From CALDTK01 sp045110575 (GTDB taxonomy: Bacteria; Bacteroidota; Bacteroidia; Chitinophagales; Saprospiraceae), in NCBI GenBank assembly GCA_045110575.1, contig JBGCGF010000052.1, positions 90,442 to 154,441 of the forward strand: a stretch of DNA of 64,000 nucleotides. The letters are read 5' to 3'. Below are positions 27,015 through 36,385 of the stretch, piece after piece (position 1 is the first letter of the stretch; every line of letters begins with the position of its first letter). The position numbers and the translations under genes are program-made. The notes beneath the pieces were generated by a model. It was not told the DNA's origin. It was given only the letters and a program-made list of their open reading frames with translations, and did not search any database.

Positions 27015-28580
27015 ATGACTAACTTTTCAAAATGGCGTCAGTACGGTATGTTCGGAGCAATTGCTTTTGCAACTGTCTTCCAGTCCTGCACTGATTTAGA
27101 GCCTGAAGTTTACGGTGACATCGTTACAGAAGCCCCAGGTTCAGAACTTCCTCTCCTGGAGGATCCTGAAGGAGTTTTGCTAGCGACTTACAACGGTTTA
27201 CAGACATTTACAGATCAGGCGGGTGCCTTTTCTCTACTTGAGCACACAAGTGACGAGCTTATCGGACCAACCCGTGGAACGGATTGGTTTGATGCTGGAG
27301 CTTGGCAGCAGATGCATGCTCACAACTGGACAGCAAGTAATCCACGAGTAATAGAGACGTTTACGCGTCTCTCTACTCCGTATTTCAATGCTACACAGGT
27401 AATTGCTGCAACATCAGATGCAGATATTATTGCTGAGGCGAAATTTTTGCGTGCTTATTTCATGGCACACATGGCAGATTTCTATGGCCAAGTTCCTTTC
27501 CGTGAGGCTACTGAGGGTATTGGAGTGTTTCCTAAAGTTCTTTCGAGAGCAGAAGCGATTGCTTTTGTAATCCAAGATCTTGAAGAAGCAATTCCTGCTT
27601 TGCAAGATTTTGATCCTACTGATGCAGGTGCTGTAAATAAGCAAGCTGCTCAAGTTTTCCTAACGCGTATGTTGCTCAACAAGGCTGTATATTCAGCAGC
27701 AAGTCCTGAAGGACCGTATGCACATGCGCCAGCTGATCTTGATCGCGTTGTTTCTCTTAGTAACGACGTAATTGCTTCAGGTTACTTCCAATTGCAAGCT
27801 CCTGGATCTTACTTCCAGATGTTTGGCCCTGACAACACTGCCCAGAGTACTGAGTCTGTGTTGGCTCTCCAATTTGCAAACGGAGATGGAATTGGTTCAA
27901 GTACACAGAACCGTCACCGTATGACAACTCACTACAACCAAGAAATTTCTGGTTGGAACGGTTTTACTACTGTTGCTGATTTTTACAATAAGTGGGATCA
28001 AGCTGATGAGCGTTTCAGTGCTGAAGGTCTTAACCCTGATGCTGGCCTTCGTGCAGGTTTCTTGGAGGGACAGCAGTTCGGAAAGGACGCAATGGGTGAA
28101 ACTGTTGCTTTAACTACTCGTTCAGGACAACCACTAGTGTTCACTGTAGACGTAAGTCTAGGTTTCTCAAATGAAGCTGCAGGGGTTCGTGTACTGAAGT
28201 ACTATCCAGATCTTGCAAACATCGAGGATCCAGCAAATGACTACGTTCTTTTGCGCTACGCTGAGGTGTTCCTCAACAAAGCAGAAGCACAGTTGCGTAA
28301 TGGAGACAACGGCGGTGCTTTAGCGACTATCAACGAGTTGCGTGCTAGCCGTGAAGGTGCAGCTGCTTTGCCATCACTAGACGAACCTAGCCTGCTAGAT
28401 GAGCGTGGATTTGAGATGTACTGGGAAGGCGTTCGTCGTCTAGATCAGGTACGTTTTGGAACCTACCTTAGTTCTTACAGTGAGAAGGAATATGAGTCTG
28501 ACCCACGTGTCTTCTTGTTCCCAATCCCACTTGAGCAAATTGCAGCCAACCCTAACCTCGTTCAGAACGCAGGTTACTAG
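27015..28580 (+). CDS. SusD/RagB-family nutrient-binding lipoprotein
   Basis: SusD proteins form the lid over SusC and bind the cargo. This one has 521 residues with a lipobox near residue 24 (TVFQSCTD) and the alpha-helical TPR-like body of the family (FLRAYFMAHMADFYGQVPFR, LNKAVYSAASPEGPYAHAPADLDRVVSLSNDVIASG). The C-terminal region RYAEVFLNKAEAQLRNGDNGGALATINELRASR and the FPIPLEQIAANPNLVQN end are typical. It follows susC directly and is followed by a strong terminator, so it is probably the end of a two-gene transcript. Confidence 0.95.
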   Translation: MTNFSKWRQYGMFGAIAFATVFQSCTDLEPEVYGDIVTEAPGSELPLLEDPEGVLLATYNGLQTFTDQAGAFSLLEHTSDELIGPTRGTDWFDAGAWQQMHAHNWTASNPRVIETFTRLSTPYFNATQVIAATSDADIIAEAKFLRAYFMAHMADFYGQVPFREATEGIGVFPKVLSRAEAIAFVIQDLEEAIPALQDFDPTDAGAVNKQAAQVFLTRMLLNKAVYSAASPEGPYAHAPADLDRVVSLSNDVIASGYFQLQAPGSYFQMFGPDNTAQSTESVLALQFANGDGIGSSTQNRHRMTTHYNQEISGWNGFTTVADFYNKWDQADERFSAEGLNPDAGLRAGFLEGQQFGKDAMGETVALTTRSGQPLVFTVDVSLGFSNEAAGVRVLKYYPDLANIEDPANDYVLLRYAEVFLNKAEAQLRNGDNGGALATINELRASREGAAALPSLDEPSLLDERGFEMYWEGVRRLDQVRFGTYLSSYSEKEYESDPRVFLFPIPLEQIAANPNLVQNAGY

Positions 28581-28610
28581 TAGCTAAAGGTTAGTTTTAA
28601 CCAAAATTAA

Positions 28611-28647
28611 GGGCAGGTACACATCTTCGTGTACCTGTCCTTTTTTT
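28611..28647 (+). terminator. Intrinsic terminator after susD
   Basis: GGGCAGGTACAC and GTGTACCTGTCC pair (one G-T) with loop ATCTTC, followed by seven T residues. Confidence 0.9.
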
Positions 28648-28668
28648 GTTGTGATAAAAATAAGGTTC

Positions 28669-31600
28669 ATGACTTTGATTTCTTTTCGTTCGATCACTTT
28701 TATTGGTGCAATCTTGACAATACTGGTTGTCTCAAGTTGTGCAAACGATGACCGTCCAAAAATGGTGGAATCTCGTTTTGAGTTGCTGTCCCCTGATTCA
28801 ACTGGGATACTGTTTAAGAATCAGTTGGTTGAGGATACCTCTTATACTATTTTTCAATATCGTAATTACTATAACGGAGGAGGAGTGGCAATTGGCGACC
28901 TTACTGGAAATGGATTTGAAGATGTATTCTTAACGTCTAATACAGGAGAGAACAAGCTTTATGAAAACCTTGGTAATTTAAAGTTTAAAGATATTACGAG
29001 AAAGGCCGGAGTGGCTGGAGCAGCACCATGGTCCACAGGTGTGGTCATTGCAGATGTTAATGGAGATCAGTTATTGGACATTTATGTCTGTAATAGTGGC
29101 GATGTCTCTGGTTCGAATAAAGAAAATGAACTCTTCGTAAATCAAGGAAATGGTACCTTTCAAGAGAAGGCTTTGGCGTACGGATTAAATGATGCTGGCT
29201 ACACTACTCACGCAACTTTTTTTGATTATGATCATGACGGCGATCTTGATGCATATATCCTTAACAACAGCTTTAGGCCTATTTCTACACTAGGGTTAAG
29301 AAACCTTAGATTAAAGCGAGATACGTTAGGCGGAGACAAATTGTACCGGAATGATAACGGGGTCTTCGTAGATGTAAGTGAGTCTGCAGGTATTTTCGGA
29401 TCCGTTATAGGATTTGGGTTAGGTGTTACCGTTGGCGACTTAACGGGTGATGGTTGGGAGGATCTCTATGTCAGTAATGACTTTTACGAACGAGATTATC
29501 TGTATGTCAATAACCAAAAAGGAGGTTTCACTGAAGAGTTGACATCTCGCTTAGATGTTATTAGCAACTTTAGCATGGGCGCTGATATCGCAGACTTAGA
29601 TAATGATGGGTATCCCGAAATATTTACAACGGACATGCTGCCAGATTCTGATATTAGACTAAAACAAACAACAAAATTTACTACCTATACAGACTATGCT
29701 AGACGTGTAGGAAAAGGTTATCATCACCAGGTAATGCGAAACACTTTACAGCATAATAGGGGTGATGGAACTTATCGAGAAATAGGGCAGATGCTCGGAG
29801 TCGCAGCAACGGATTGGAGTTGGGGAGCCCTTATGGTAGATTTAGATAATAATGGATACAGAGATTTGTTTATCGCTAACGGTGCGTACAAAGATTTAAC
29901 AAATCAAGACTTTATTAATTATATGGCATCAGATGAAACCATAGCAGCGGCTAAACTTGGAAAGGAAATAGATTTTTCAGAATTTGTTAAGATGATTCCT
30001 TCTACAAAAATACCAAATCGTGTTTTTGCTAATTCAGGGAATATGTCCCTTGCCGATAGTTCCTCTTCCTGGGGCTTAGCTTCTCCTTCACACAGTAATG
30101 GGGCCGCTTATGCTGACCTTGATCAAGATGGGGATTTAGATCTCGTCATAAATAACCTCAATGAGCAGGTTAGCATTTATAAGAATCGTACAGTTGAGCA
30201 CGGTGAGGACCCTGCGATGCGAATGACGTTTTTGGGGAGTGGTAAAAATACGCGCTCAATAGGAGCTGCAGTCACTATTTTTGCTGGCGAGCAGAGAATA
30301 GCTTATGAGCATTTTCCAGTAAAAGGATTTCAGTCCTCTTCTACATATTTCCCATTGGTATCTGTCCCTTCAGGTACGAGTATAGATAGTATTGTAGCAA
30401 CTGATTCCTATGGTGGTGAAATCAAAATGTATTATTTTTCAGATAATATGTCTGAATTGTCTTTTGATTTTTCAGAAAAACCATTCGGGAATCAGGCAAG
30501 TAATAAGCCTGGTGAGCTCAAGCTGAAAACTGAATGTCAATTGGCAATTAAAGATGTAACGCCCTCAATACTGAAAAAACCACTCATTCATACCGAAGAT
30601 GTCTTTAATGATTATGATCGAGATCGGCTATTGTATGCAATGAATTCACTAAGCGGTCCAGCAATTGCTTCAGGGAGTCTCAATGGCAGGGAAGATCAAT
30701 TACTTTTCGTGGGTGGCGCGGCATCTGATGTTGCGAAACTTCTAATTTACTCTAAAGAAGAGCAACGGTATCTACCGAGTAGGCAAGTAGCATTGCACCA
30801 AGATCGAGGCTATGAAGATGTAAGTGCATTGTTCATAGATATAGATAGTGATGGAGACGAAGATTTGTTAGTAGGTAGTGGTGGTAGTGAATTTATTGGC
30901 AACCCAAAAGCTTATATTCTTAGGGTATATGAGCATTATCAGGACCGAGATGGCGGTGTTGCTTTCCGTAAGCCAAGACGACAAGTGCTTCCAACATTCT
31001 ATAGATCAGTCGATGCAATAGTAAGTGGTGACTTTAATGGAGATGGGTTTCTTGATTTCGCAACAGGTGGCAAATTGCATCCTTCAGGATACGGAAGAAA
31101 CTGCCCGATTGCAATTTATTTAAATGCCGGAGACGGTCGCTTTAGCCTACCTGTTCCTCCAGAGAAAAGCTTCCTACAAAAAGGTGGTTTAGTCACTGAT
31201 ATGGTGTCTGCAGATACGAATGGTGATGGGAAAGACGAGTTGGTAGTAGTTGGCGAGTATATGTCTGTTACCATCTTGAGCTCTTCAGAGAAAGGGGTTT
31301 TAGATCAAGAGGAGGTCATCGCTAACTCACAAGGCGTTTGGTCGTCAGTTTATGCTGTTGACCTCAACGGTGATGGGAAGGATGAAATAGTGGGAGGAAA
31401 CGTAGGTACAAACACATTCTTTTCATATCCAGGTGCTCCTCCTGTCCATTTGTACTACGCAGATGTTGACGAGAATGGTAGTGAAGAACATATTTATGCG
31501 GTTGGTGAAGATGTAAATAACCTAGTGCCCTTAGCGCTCAAAAGTGAACTAGAGGCTATTATTCCGAGTATAAAAAAGAAATTTGTTCGCTATGACGAAT

Positions 31601-32037
31601 ATGCTGACAAAACTTTAACTGAAATTTTTGATTCTGAAGTCTTGAATAGTGCTTCGCACCATGTAGCTTCAGAGTTTCGGACATGTTTATTTGAGCGGTC
31701 AACTTCGGGTTGGTCTAAACAGGCTTTACCCTGGGAGATACAGAGTAGTCCCATTCGAGCCATTCACAGCATTGATATTGACCGAGATGGTGATTTGGAT
31801 TTAATTTTTGGCGGTAATATGCCTGGAGGTACTTCCCGTTTAGGACCATTAGTGGCTTCACGTGGAGAGGTTCTAATTAATCACCAAGGAGTATTGTCTA
31901 GTAGCCAGACAGTTTGTAATTTAAACCTAGCAGGAACCATAGTAAAGATGCTAACCCTAGCTCCAGTTGATGGAGAGCCGCTGCTTTTCGTAGGGAGAAA
32001 CAGCGGTTCTGTTCAATTCTTGGAAGTCGAAGAATAA
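28669..32037 (+). CDS. Large FG-GAP/VCBS-repeat surface lipoprotein (CRTAC1-like), first of two
   Basis: The protein has 1122 residues. The signal peptide ends in a lipobox (VVSSCAND, about residue 24). About thirteen Ca-binding FG-GAP-type repeats with the D-x-(N/D)-x-D-G core run through it (for example ADVNGDQLLD, FDYDHDGDLDAY, VDLDNNGYRD, VDLNGDGKDE), consistent with a beta-propeller. An ASPIC/UnbV-like segment lies near residue 520 (IGAAVTIFAGEQ). It has its own start after the susD terminator, and the next gene, 6 bases later, is a paralogue. Such lipoproteins beside SusC/SusD pairs may help bind or process cargo; no enzyme activity can be read. Confidence 0.9.
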   Translation: MTLISFRSITFIGAILTILVVSSCANDDRPKMVESRFELLSPDSTGILFKNQLVEDTSYTIFQYRNYYNGGGVAIGDLTGNGFEDVFLTSNTGENKLYENLGNLKFKDITRKAGVAGAAPWSTGVVIADVNGDQLLDIYVCNSGDVSGSNKENELFVNQGNGTFQEKALAYGLNDAGYTTHATFFDYDHDGDLDAYILNNSFRPISTLGLRNLRLKRDTLGGDKLYRNDNGVFVDVSESAGIFGSVIGFGLGVTVGDLTGDGWEDLYVSNDFYERDYLYVNNQKGGFTEELTSRLDVISNFSMGADIADLDNDGYPEIFTTDMLPDSDIRLKQTTKFTTYTDYARRVGKGYHHQVMRNTLQHNRGDGTYREIGQMLGVAATDWSWGALMVDLDNNGYRDLFIANGAYKDLTNQDFINYMASDETIAAAKLGKEIDFSEFVKMIPSTKIPNRVFANSGNMSLADSSSSWGLASPSHSNGAAYADLDQDGDLDLVINNLNEQVSIYKNRTVEHGEDPAMRMTFLGSGKNTRSIGAAVTIFAGEQRIAYEHFPVKGFQSSSTYFPLVSVPSGTSIDSIVATDSYGGEIKMYYFSDNMSELSFDFSEKPFGNQASNKPGELKLKTECQLAIKDVTPSILKKPLIHTEDVFNDYDRDRLLYAMNSLSGPAIASGSLNGREDQLLFVGGAASDVAKLLIYSKEEQRYLPSRQVALHQDRGYEDVSALFIDIDSDGDEDLLVGSGGSEFIGNPKAYILRVYEHYQDRDGGVAFRKPRRQVLPTFYRSVDAIVSGDFNGDGFLDFATGGKLHPSGYGRNCPIAIYLNAGDGRFSLPVPPEKSFLQKGGLVTDMVSADTNGDGKDELVVVGEYMSVTILSSSEKGVLDQEEVIANSQGVWSSVYAVDLNGDGKDEIVGGNVGTNTFFSYPGAPPVHLYYADVDENGSEEHIYAVGEDVNNLVPLALKSELEAIIPSIKKKFVRYDEYADKTLTEIFDSEVLNSASHHVASEFRTCLFERSTSGWSKQALPWEIQSSPIRAIHSIDIDRDGDLDLIFGGNMPGGTSRLGPLVASRGEVLINHQGVLSSSQTVCNLNLAGTIVKMLTLAPVDGEPLLFVGRNSGSVQFLEVEE

Positions 32038-32043
32038 CATACT

Positions 32044-35000
32044 ATGTCTACCAGACACTTTTTTCTTTGGTTCGTTTTAGCTATTTGTTCTTGTACAAAT
32101 GAGTCTTCGCGTGAGCCCTTAATCTTTGAAGCTCTTCCAACGGAGAGGACAGGGGTGCGCTTCGAAAATACGTTGAAAGCCAATTTTGAACAGAACATCT
32201 TCAATTACATGTACTTCTATAACGGAGCAGGTGTAGGTGTTGGAGACTTTGACGGTGATGGGCTTTTAGACCTTTATTTCTCTGGCAATCAGGTTGAAGA
32301 TGCTGTCTATCTAAATAGAGGTGACTTTAAGTTCGATGACGTAACAACTTCGACAGGTATACACACAGACTCTTTATGGTCTACAGGAGTTAGTGTTGTA
32401 GATATAAATGCCGACGGTAAATTGGATGTATATGTTAGTGTTGTCAGTCCGCTATCTACCGCTCCTCGGAGTCATTCAAGGCTGTACATAAATGAATCCA
32501 CTTTGGGGAATATTCGTTTCTCTGAACAGTCACAACAATATGGATTAGCCATCAAAGGATACGGTACCCAAGCTTTATTCTTTGATGCGACTGCCGATGG
32601 GCTGTTGGAAACCTATCTACTTAGACATAGTGTTCACAGTAATGGGACTTTTGGGGCAAGGGGTCGACTTATTAAGAAAAGGGATAGCCTTGCAGGTGAT
32701 TTGCTCCTTCAACTTGACAAGGGAGCGTATAAGGATGAGTCTGAGGCATTTAGCATTACTAGTTCAGCACTTGGCTACGGCTTGGGCATAGTTTCAGGAG
32801 ACTTCAATTCTGATGGCTATCTAGATGTTTACATCGCTAATGACTTTCATGAGGATGACTACTTATACTTAAACGGTAAAGGGACTCATTTCAAAGAGTC
32901 ACTAAGGGAGTCTATCTCTCACACCTCGAGGTTCAGCATGGGAGTTGATGCTAGCGATTTGAATCAGGATGGGTTCCTTGATATCGTTAGTCTAGACATG
33001 CTTCCATTCCAGCACGATATTCTTAAAGCTTCTGCGGGGGAAGATCCATTTGATGTATGGAAGCTTAAGTTGCGAAACGGTTACTGGCCTCAGTACTCTC
33101 GGAACATGCTTCAAATGTCAAAAGGTTTGCATCCAGATTTATCGGGGAACCCGATTTTTTCAGACATTGGAATGCTCTCTGGTATTTCAGCAACTGATTG
33201 GAGCTGGTCCGTTCTACTTAAAGATTTTGATCTGGACGGTGATTCAGATGCTTTTATTACCAATGGGATTTATGGACGTAGCAACGATATGGATTACATT
33301 AATTTTATATCTAACCCTAAGAATCAAGCTAGAATTAAATCAAATAGAATTACTACCGAAGATCTGGCTTTAGCTGATCAAATGCCCGAGGTTAAATTGA
33401 AAAACCAGCTATTTTTGAATAATGGAGATGGGGTATTTCAAGCTCCAGCCTTACTTGGCGCAGCTGGGTTTTCACATGGTAGCGTCTCAGCAGATCTAGA
33501 CAACGATGGAGACCTAGATCTCGTTATTTCTGATGTAAATGGTGCCGCACAACTACTTGAGAATAGATCTATTTCAAAGGGTTCTGGGCCGATGTGGGTT
33601 GGAATTGAGTTAGTGCAACAAGGTGGAAACCGTTCAGCAATAGGAGGGAAAATCACTTTTGTTGATGGCGTTGGTTTATCTAAAGAAATTCAAGCGATTA
33701 GGGGCTTTCTCTCGTCATCAGACACTAGGGTAGTCTTTCCGGTAGACCGCCTCTCGTTCCCAATGAAAATTCAAGTCAATTGGTCTGATCGAACGATGAC
33801 TGAGCACGATATTGATTCAAGTGCAATCAATAAGTACAACACGATCGTGCAAAACGAAAGTGATGCAGTCTTATCTGTTGATCAATTTGTAGCTACACCT
33901 CCTTTTCGAACGATACCAGCCGAAAATTTTGGGATAACCTTTTCTCATAAAGAGAACAACTTTAATGAGTTTAATAGGCAAGCTCTAATCCTGGAGATGA
34001 CCAGTGAAGAAGGACCAGCGTTAGCAATTGCAGATGTGACAGGAGATGGGCTCGATGATTTGTTTTTTGGAGGGGCCAAAGGGCAGGCCGCAGAACTCTG
34101 GAGCCAGAAAGCTGATGGTCTATTTTCAAAAGAAGTTCTTAGTTGTTTCGAAGAAGATCAAATATTTGAAGACGTTGATGCACTATTCTTAGACTACGAT
34201 AGTGACGGAGATCAGGACTTGCTGGTGCTTTCAGGTGGATCAGAGTATCCTACGAATCACATTAACCATTGCCTGCGCTTATATGAGAATAACGAGGCTG
34301 TCTTTAATCGTGTTGAGGATAAGCTGCTTGCAGAGACGAGAATTGTTGGCTCTCGTCTGGTTGTTCTAGATTCAAGTGACGAACCATTAGTAGCAGTATT
34401 ACCTCGCACCCAAACAGACTTAGCTGCAGTTGCAACACCTGGTTTTGTTTTAAAGGTCAATGCGAACCATGAGTTTATAGACGTGACGAATCAGGTTGCG
34501 CCATGGTTCAATAAACTTAATATGATCACCGATGCGATCAAGGTTTCTACTCTCGTCGGAGAGTATTTGATTCTCGCTCGCGATTGGGGACCAGTTACCG
34601 CACATCGGATAGTTAATGCAAAAATAGAGGAAGATGGTCTCACTTTAGCATCAAATGGCTTTTGGCGTAGCCTGACGCCTAAATACAAGACAAATGGCAA
34701 ACTCGAGAAAATTGTATTGGGCAATTTGGGGCTTAATTCAAAACTCCAACCGTCACTTGATGAGCCAATGAAAATGTACGTATCTGACTTTGACCAAAAT
34801 GGATCTGTCGAACACATTGTAACGGTGAATAGTGGAGGAGAGGAAAGGATTTTTGCAACTCGGGATGAGGTGACTAAGCAATTAGTAGCTGTTAGGAAGA
34901 ACTTCAAGTCCTATACTGATTTTGCGAGGGCGGATTTTAATGACCTAGTTCCTTCAGCCTGGCAAAAAAAGGCCAATAAATTTACCGTTACACAGGCTCA

Positions 35001-35349
35001 CTCAGGGCAAGTATTCTGTGATAGTGATGGCTTTAAATCTTTTCAAGCTTTTCCTATTGGTGCGCAAGAATCTACGGTTCAAGCTGGCGCAAACTTGGCA
35101 GGCAAAACAATCCTTGCGGGAAATACCTCTGCTGTTACGATCCAGCGAGGAGCATATGATGCTAGCTTTGGTTTACTGCTTGAGAGGCCAAACACGGGAT
35201 GCCAAGAAATCATTGACAACAGACCAAGCTCAACAGGGGTTTATCTTCCCGGTATAACGAGAAGTCTAAAGCAATGCGTGGTAGCTGGTGATACAATGAT
35301 AGTTGCTGCTCGAAACAACAACACTCCTCTAATTATTGCAAAAAATTAG
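32044..35349 (+). CDS. Large FG-GAP/VCBS-repeat surface lipoprotein (CRTAC1-like), second of two
   Basis: A 1101-residue paralogue of the preceding gene. The short signal peptide ends LAICSCTN (Cys about 16-18). About ten FG-GAP-type repeats (GDFDGDGLLDLY, GDFNSDGYLDVY, ADLDNDGDLDLVI, LDYDSDGDQDLLV) are arranged as in its neighbour, with the conserved block NYMYFYNGAGVGVGD near the start and an ASPIC-like region near 525. The two proteins share the same layout, pointing to a tandem duplication followed by divergence. Its TAG stop overlaps the TAA stop of the convergent 35346 gene by sharing TTAG. Confidence 0.9.
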   Translation: MSTRHFFLWFVLAICSCTNESSREPLIFEALPTERTGVRFENTLKANFEQNIFNYMYFYNGAGVGVGDFDGDGLLDLYFSGNQVEDAVYLNRGDFKFDDVTTSTGIHTDSLWSTGVSVVDINADGKLDVYVSVVSPLSTAPRSHSRLYINESTLGNIRFSEQSQQYGLAIKGYGTQALFFDATADGLLETYLLRHSVHSNGTFGARGRLIKKRDSLAGDLLLQLDKGAYKDESEAFSITSSALGYGLGIVSGDFNSDGYLDVYIANDFHEDDYLYLNGKGTHFKESLRESISHTSRFSMGVDASDLNQDGFLDIVSLDMLPFQHDILKASAGEDPFDVWKLKLRNGYWPQYSRNMLQMSKGLHPDLSGNPIFSDIGMLSGISATDWSWSVLLKDFDLDGDSDAFITNGIYGRSNDMDYINFISNPKNQARIKSNRITTEDLALADQMPEVKLKNQLFLNNGDGVFQAPALLGAAGFSHGSVSADLDNDGDLDLVISDVNGAAQLLENRSISKGSGPMWVGIELVQQGGNRSAIGGKITFVDGVGLSKEIQAIRGFLSSSDTRVVFPVDRLSFPMKIQVNWSDRTMTEHDIDSSAINKYNTIVQNESDAVLSVDQFVATPPFRTIPAENFGITFSHKENNFNEFNRQALILEMTSEEGPALAIADVTGDGLDDLFFGGAKGQAAELWSQKADGLFSKEVLSCFEEDQIFEDVDALFLDYDSDGDQDLLVLSGGSEYPTNHINHCLRLYENNEAVFNRVEDKLLAETRIVGSRLVVLDSSDEPLVAVLPRTQTDLAAVATPGFVLKVNANHEFIDVTNQVAPWFNKLNMITDAIKVSTLVGEYLILARDWGPVTAHRIVNAKIEEDGLTLASNGFWRSLTPKYKTNGKLEKIVLGNLGLNSKLQPSLDEPMKMYVSDFDQNGSVEHIVTVNSGGEERIFATRDEVTKQLVAVRKNFKSYTDFARADFNDLVPSAWQKKANKFTVTQAHSGQVFCDSDGFKSFQAFPIGAQESTVQAGANLAGKTILAGNTSAVTIQRGAYDASFGLLLERPNTGCQEIIDNRPSSTGVYLPGITRSLKQCVVAGDTMIVAARNNNTPLIIAKN

Positions 35350-35834
35350 TTCTGCTCAAGCTCACTTTTAAGTGCAGCTGCTTTTGAGGTAAGTTCTGAG
35401 TCTCCAAGCCTAGGAACTTGATCTAGGTAGTTTATTGCTGCTTTAAAATCTTCCTCTTTAACTTTTAGTAAAGCTCTATACCACGTCGCATTGTCTCCAA
35501 TAATAGGATGAGCTTCAAGTACGGCAAGCGTATGATCAGCTTGTTCTAAACTGTCTGCAAAGATGTAGCCCATTGATTGAGCCATCATGACAACTGGAAG
35601 CTCTGCTACGTTCCGTGTAAAATCACTTGTAATCTTAAGGACTGTTGTGTAGTCCTGAGTACTATAGGCCTCGTAGGCTGGTCTTAATAATGGTTCCGTT
35701 CGGTTAGTTTCTTCGCTAATCTGAATAGGGAATACTTCAAAATACTTCTTGAAAAGGTATTCTCCGGAGTTCGCTTGACCAGTACAAGCTGAAAAGAGAA
35801 GGAAAAAAATGGAAATTTTGAGAAGCTTTTGCAT
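35346..35834 (-). CDS. Small lipoprotein with TPR-like helical repeats
   Basis: A 162-residue lipoprotein with lipobox LLFSACTG (Cys about 17). The body is predicted helical, with pairs of similar helices (LLRPAYEAYSTQDYTTVLKITSDF; ATWYRALLKVKEEDFKAAINYLDQVP), which resembles TPR-type repeats. No family is named with confidence. It lies convergent to the VCBS protein, its stop sharing four bases with it. The ATG at 35834 is preferred to a TTG two codons upstream. It could be a helper of the sus-like locus or unrelated. Confidence 0.65.
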   Translation of the reverse strand: MQKLLKISIFFLLFSACTGQANSGEYLFKKYFEVFPIQISEETNRTEPLLRPAYEAYSTQDYTTVLKITSDFTRNVAELPVVMMAQSMGYIFADSLEQADHTLAVLEAHPIIGDNATWYRALLKVKEEDFKAAINYLDQVPRLGDSELTSKAAALKSELEQN

Positions 35835-35972
35835 ACTCAAATCTACCTTGAAATCTTGTTAAACCTTAAGATCTACTTCCAATGAATATTGGAGGTGGGG
35901 ATCATTCGTAATTGCCTGTATATCAATTCGTTGTGTAGCCTAGTTCACTAAATATCAGCATTTATTACACTC

Positions 35973-36068
35973 TCATCGCCTACGCGAAGAGTTTCCACTC
36001 AAATTCGCACTCGCTACTGCACCTGCACCTAGCGCAAAAGCTCCAAGAAGTATGTAGAAAATGGCCAT
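35973..36068 (-). CDS. Possible 31-residue hydrophobic peptide
   Basis: Reading the minus strand from the ATG at 36068 gives a 31-codon frame whose first 20 residues are hydrophobic and Ala/Gly-rich (MAIFYILLGAFALGAG...) and whose tail is basic (SSRRR). It looks like a short membrane peptide. There is no convincing ribosome site and no comparison is possible here, so this is a tentative call. The remaining bases of the 35835-36385 gap carry only the terminator of the aromatic operon. Confidence 0.25.
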   Translation of the reverse strand: MAIFYILLGAFALGAGAVASANLSGNSSRRR

Positions 36069-36322
36069 CTCGTGTGATCAGTTTAAGAAAGTACAACAAA
36101 TATTATTCCATCGCCATATGATTCCTAGAGTTCTAGGTATGACAATGTCGAAGAATTTCACTCTGAGACTGGTGGGCCAGGCGAACCGAAATCAGGAAAT
36201 CTCTAATAGGAAATTCCTTGACTATCAAGCGGCTGGACGTCTAATATACTACAAAGCACACTTGTTAGTCAAGTGTGGTCAACTTTTATTCGTTTTAGAA
36301 TTGGCGTCAATGGAGACCAAAA

Positions 36323-36367
36323 ATCAACTATGCATCATATCAAGAAAATGAATGATGCATAGTTGAT
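36323..36367 (-). terminator. Terminator of the aromatic amino acid operon
   Basis: A perfect 16-bp stem (36323-36338 with 36352-36367) has a 13-base loop and is followed on the minus strand by a T-run. It sits 19 bases after the stop of the DAHP synthase/chorismate mutase gene. Confidence 0.88.
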
Positions 36368-36385
36368 TGCTTGGTAAGTTTTTAG

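Noticed and set aside
36061..36351. 96-codon plus-strand frame between the VCBS locus and the aromatic operon
   Set aside because: It has no recognisable domain, no ribosome site and runs into one arm of the aromatic-operon terminator.
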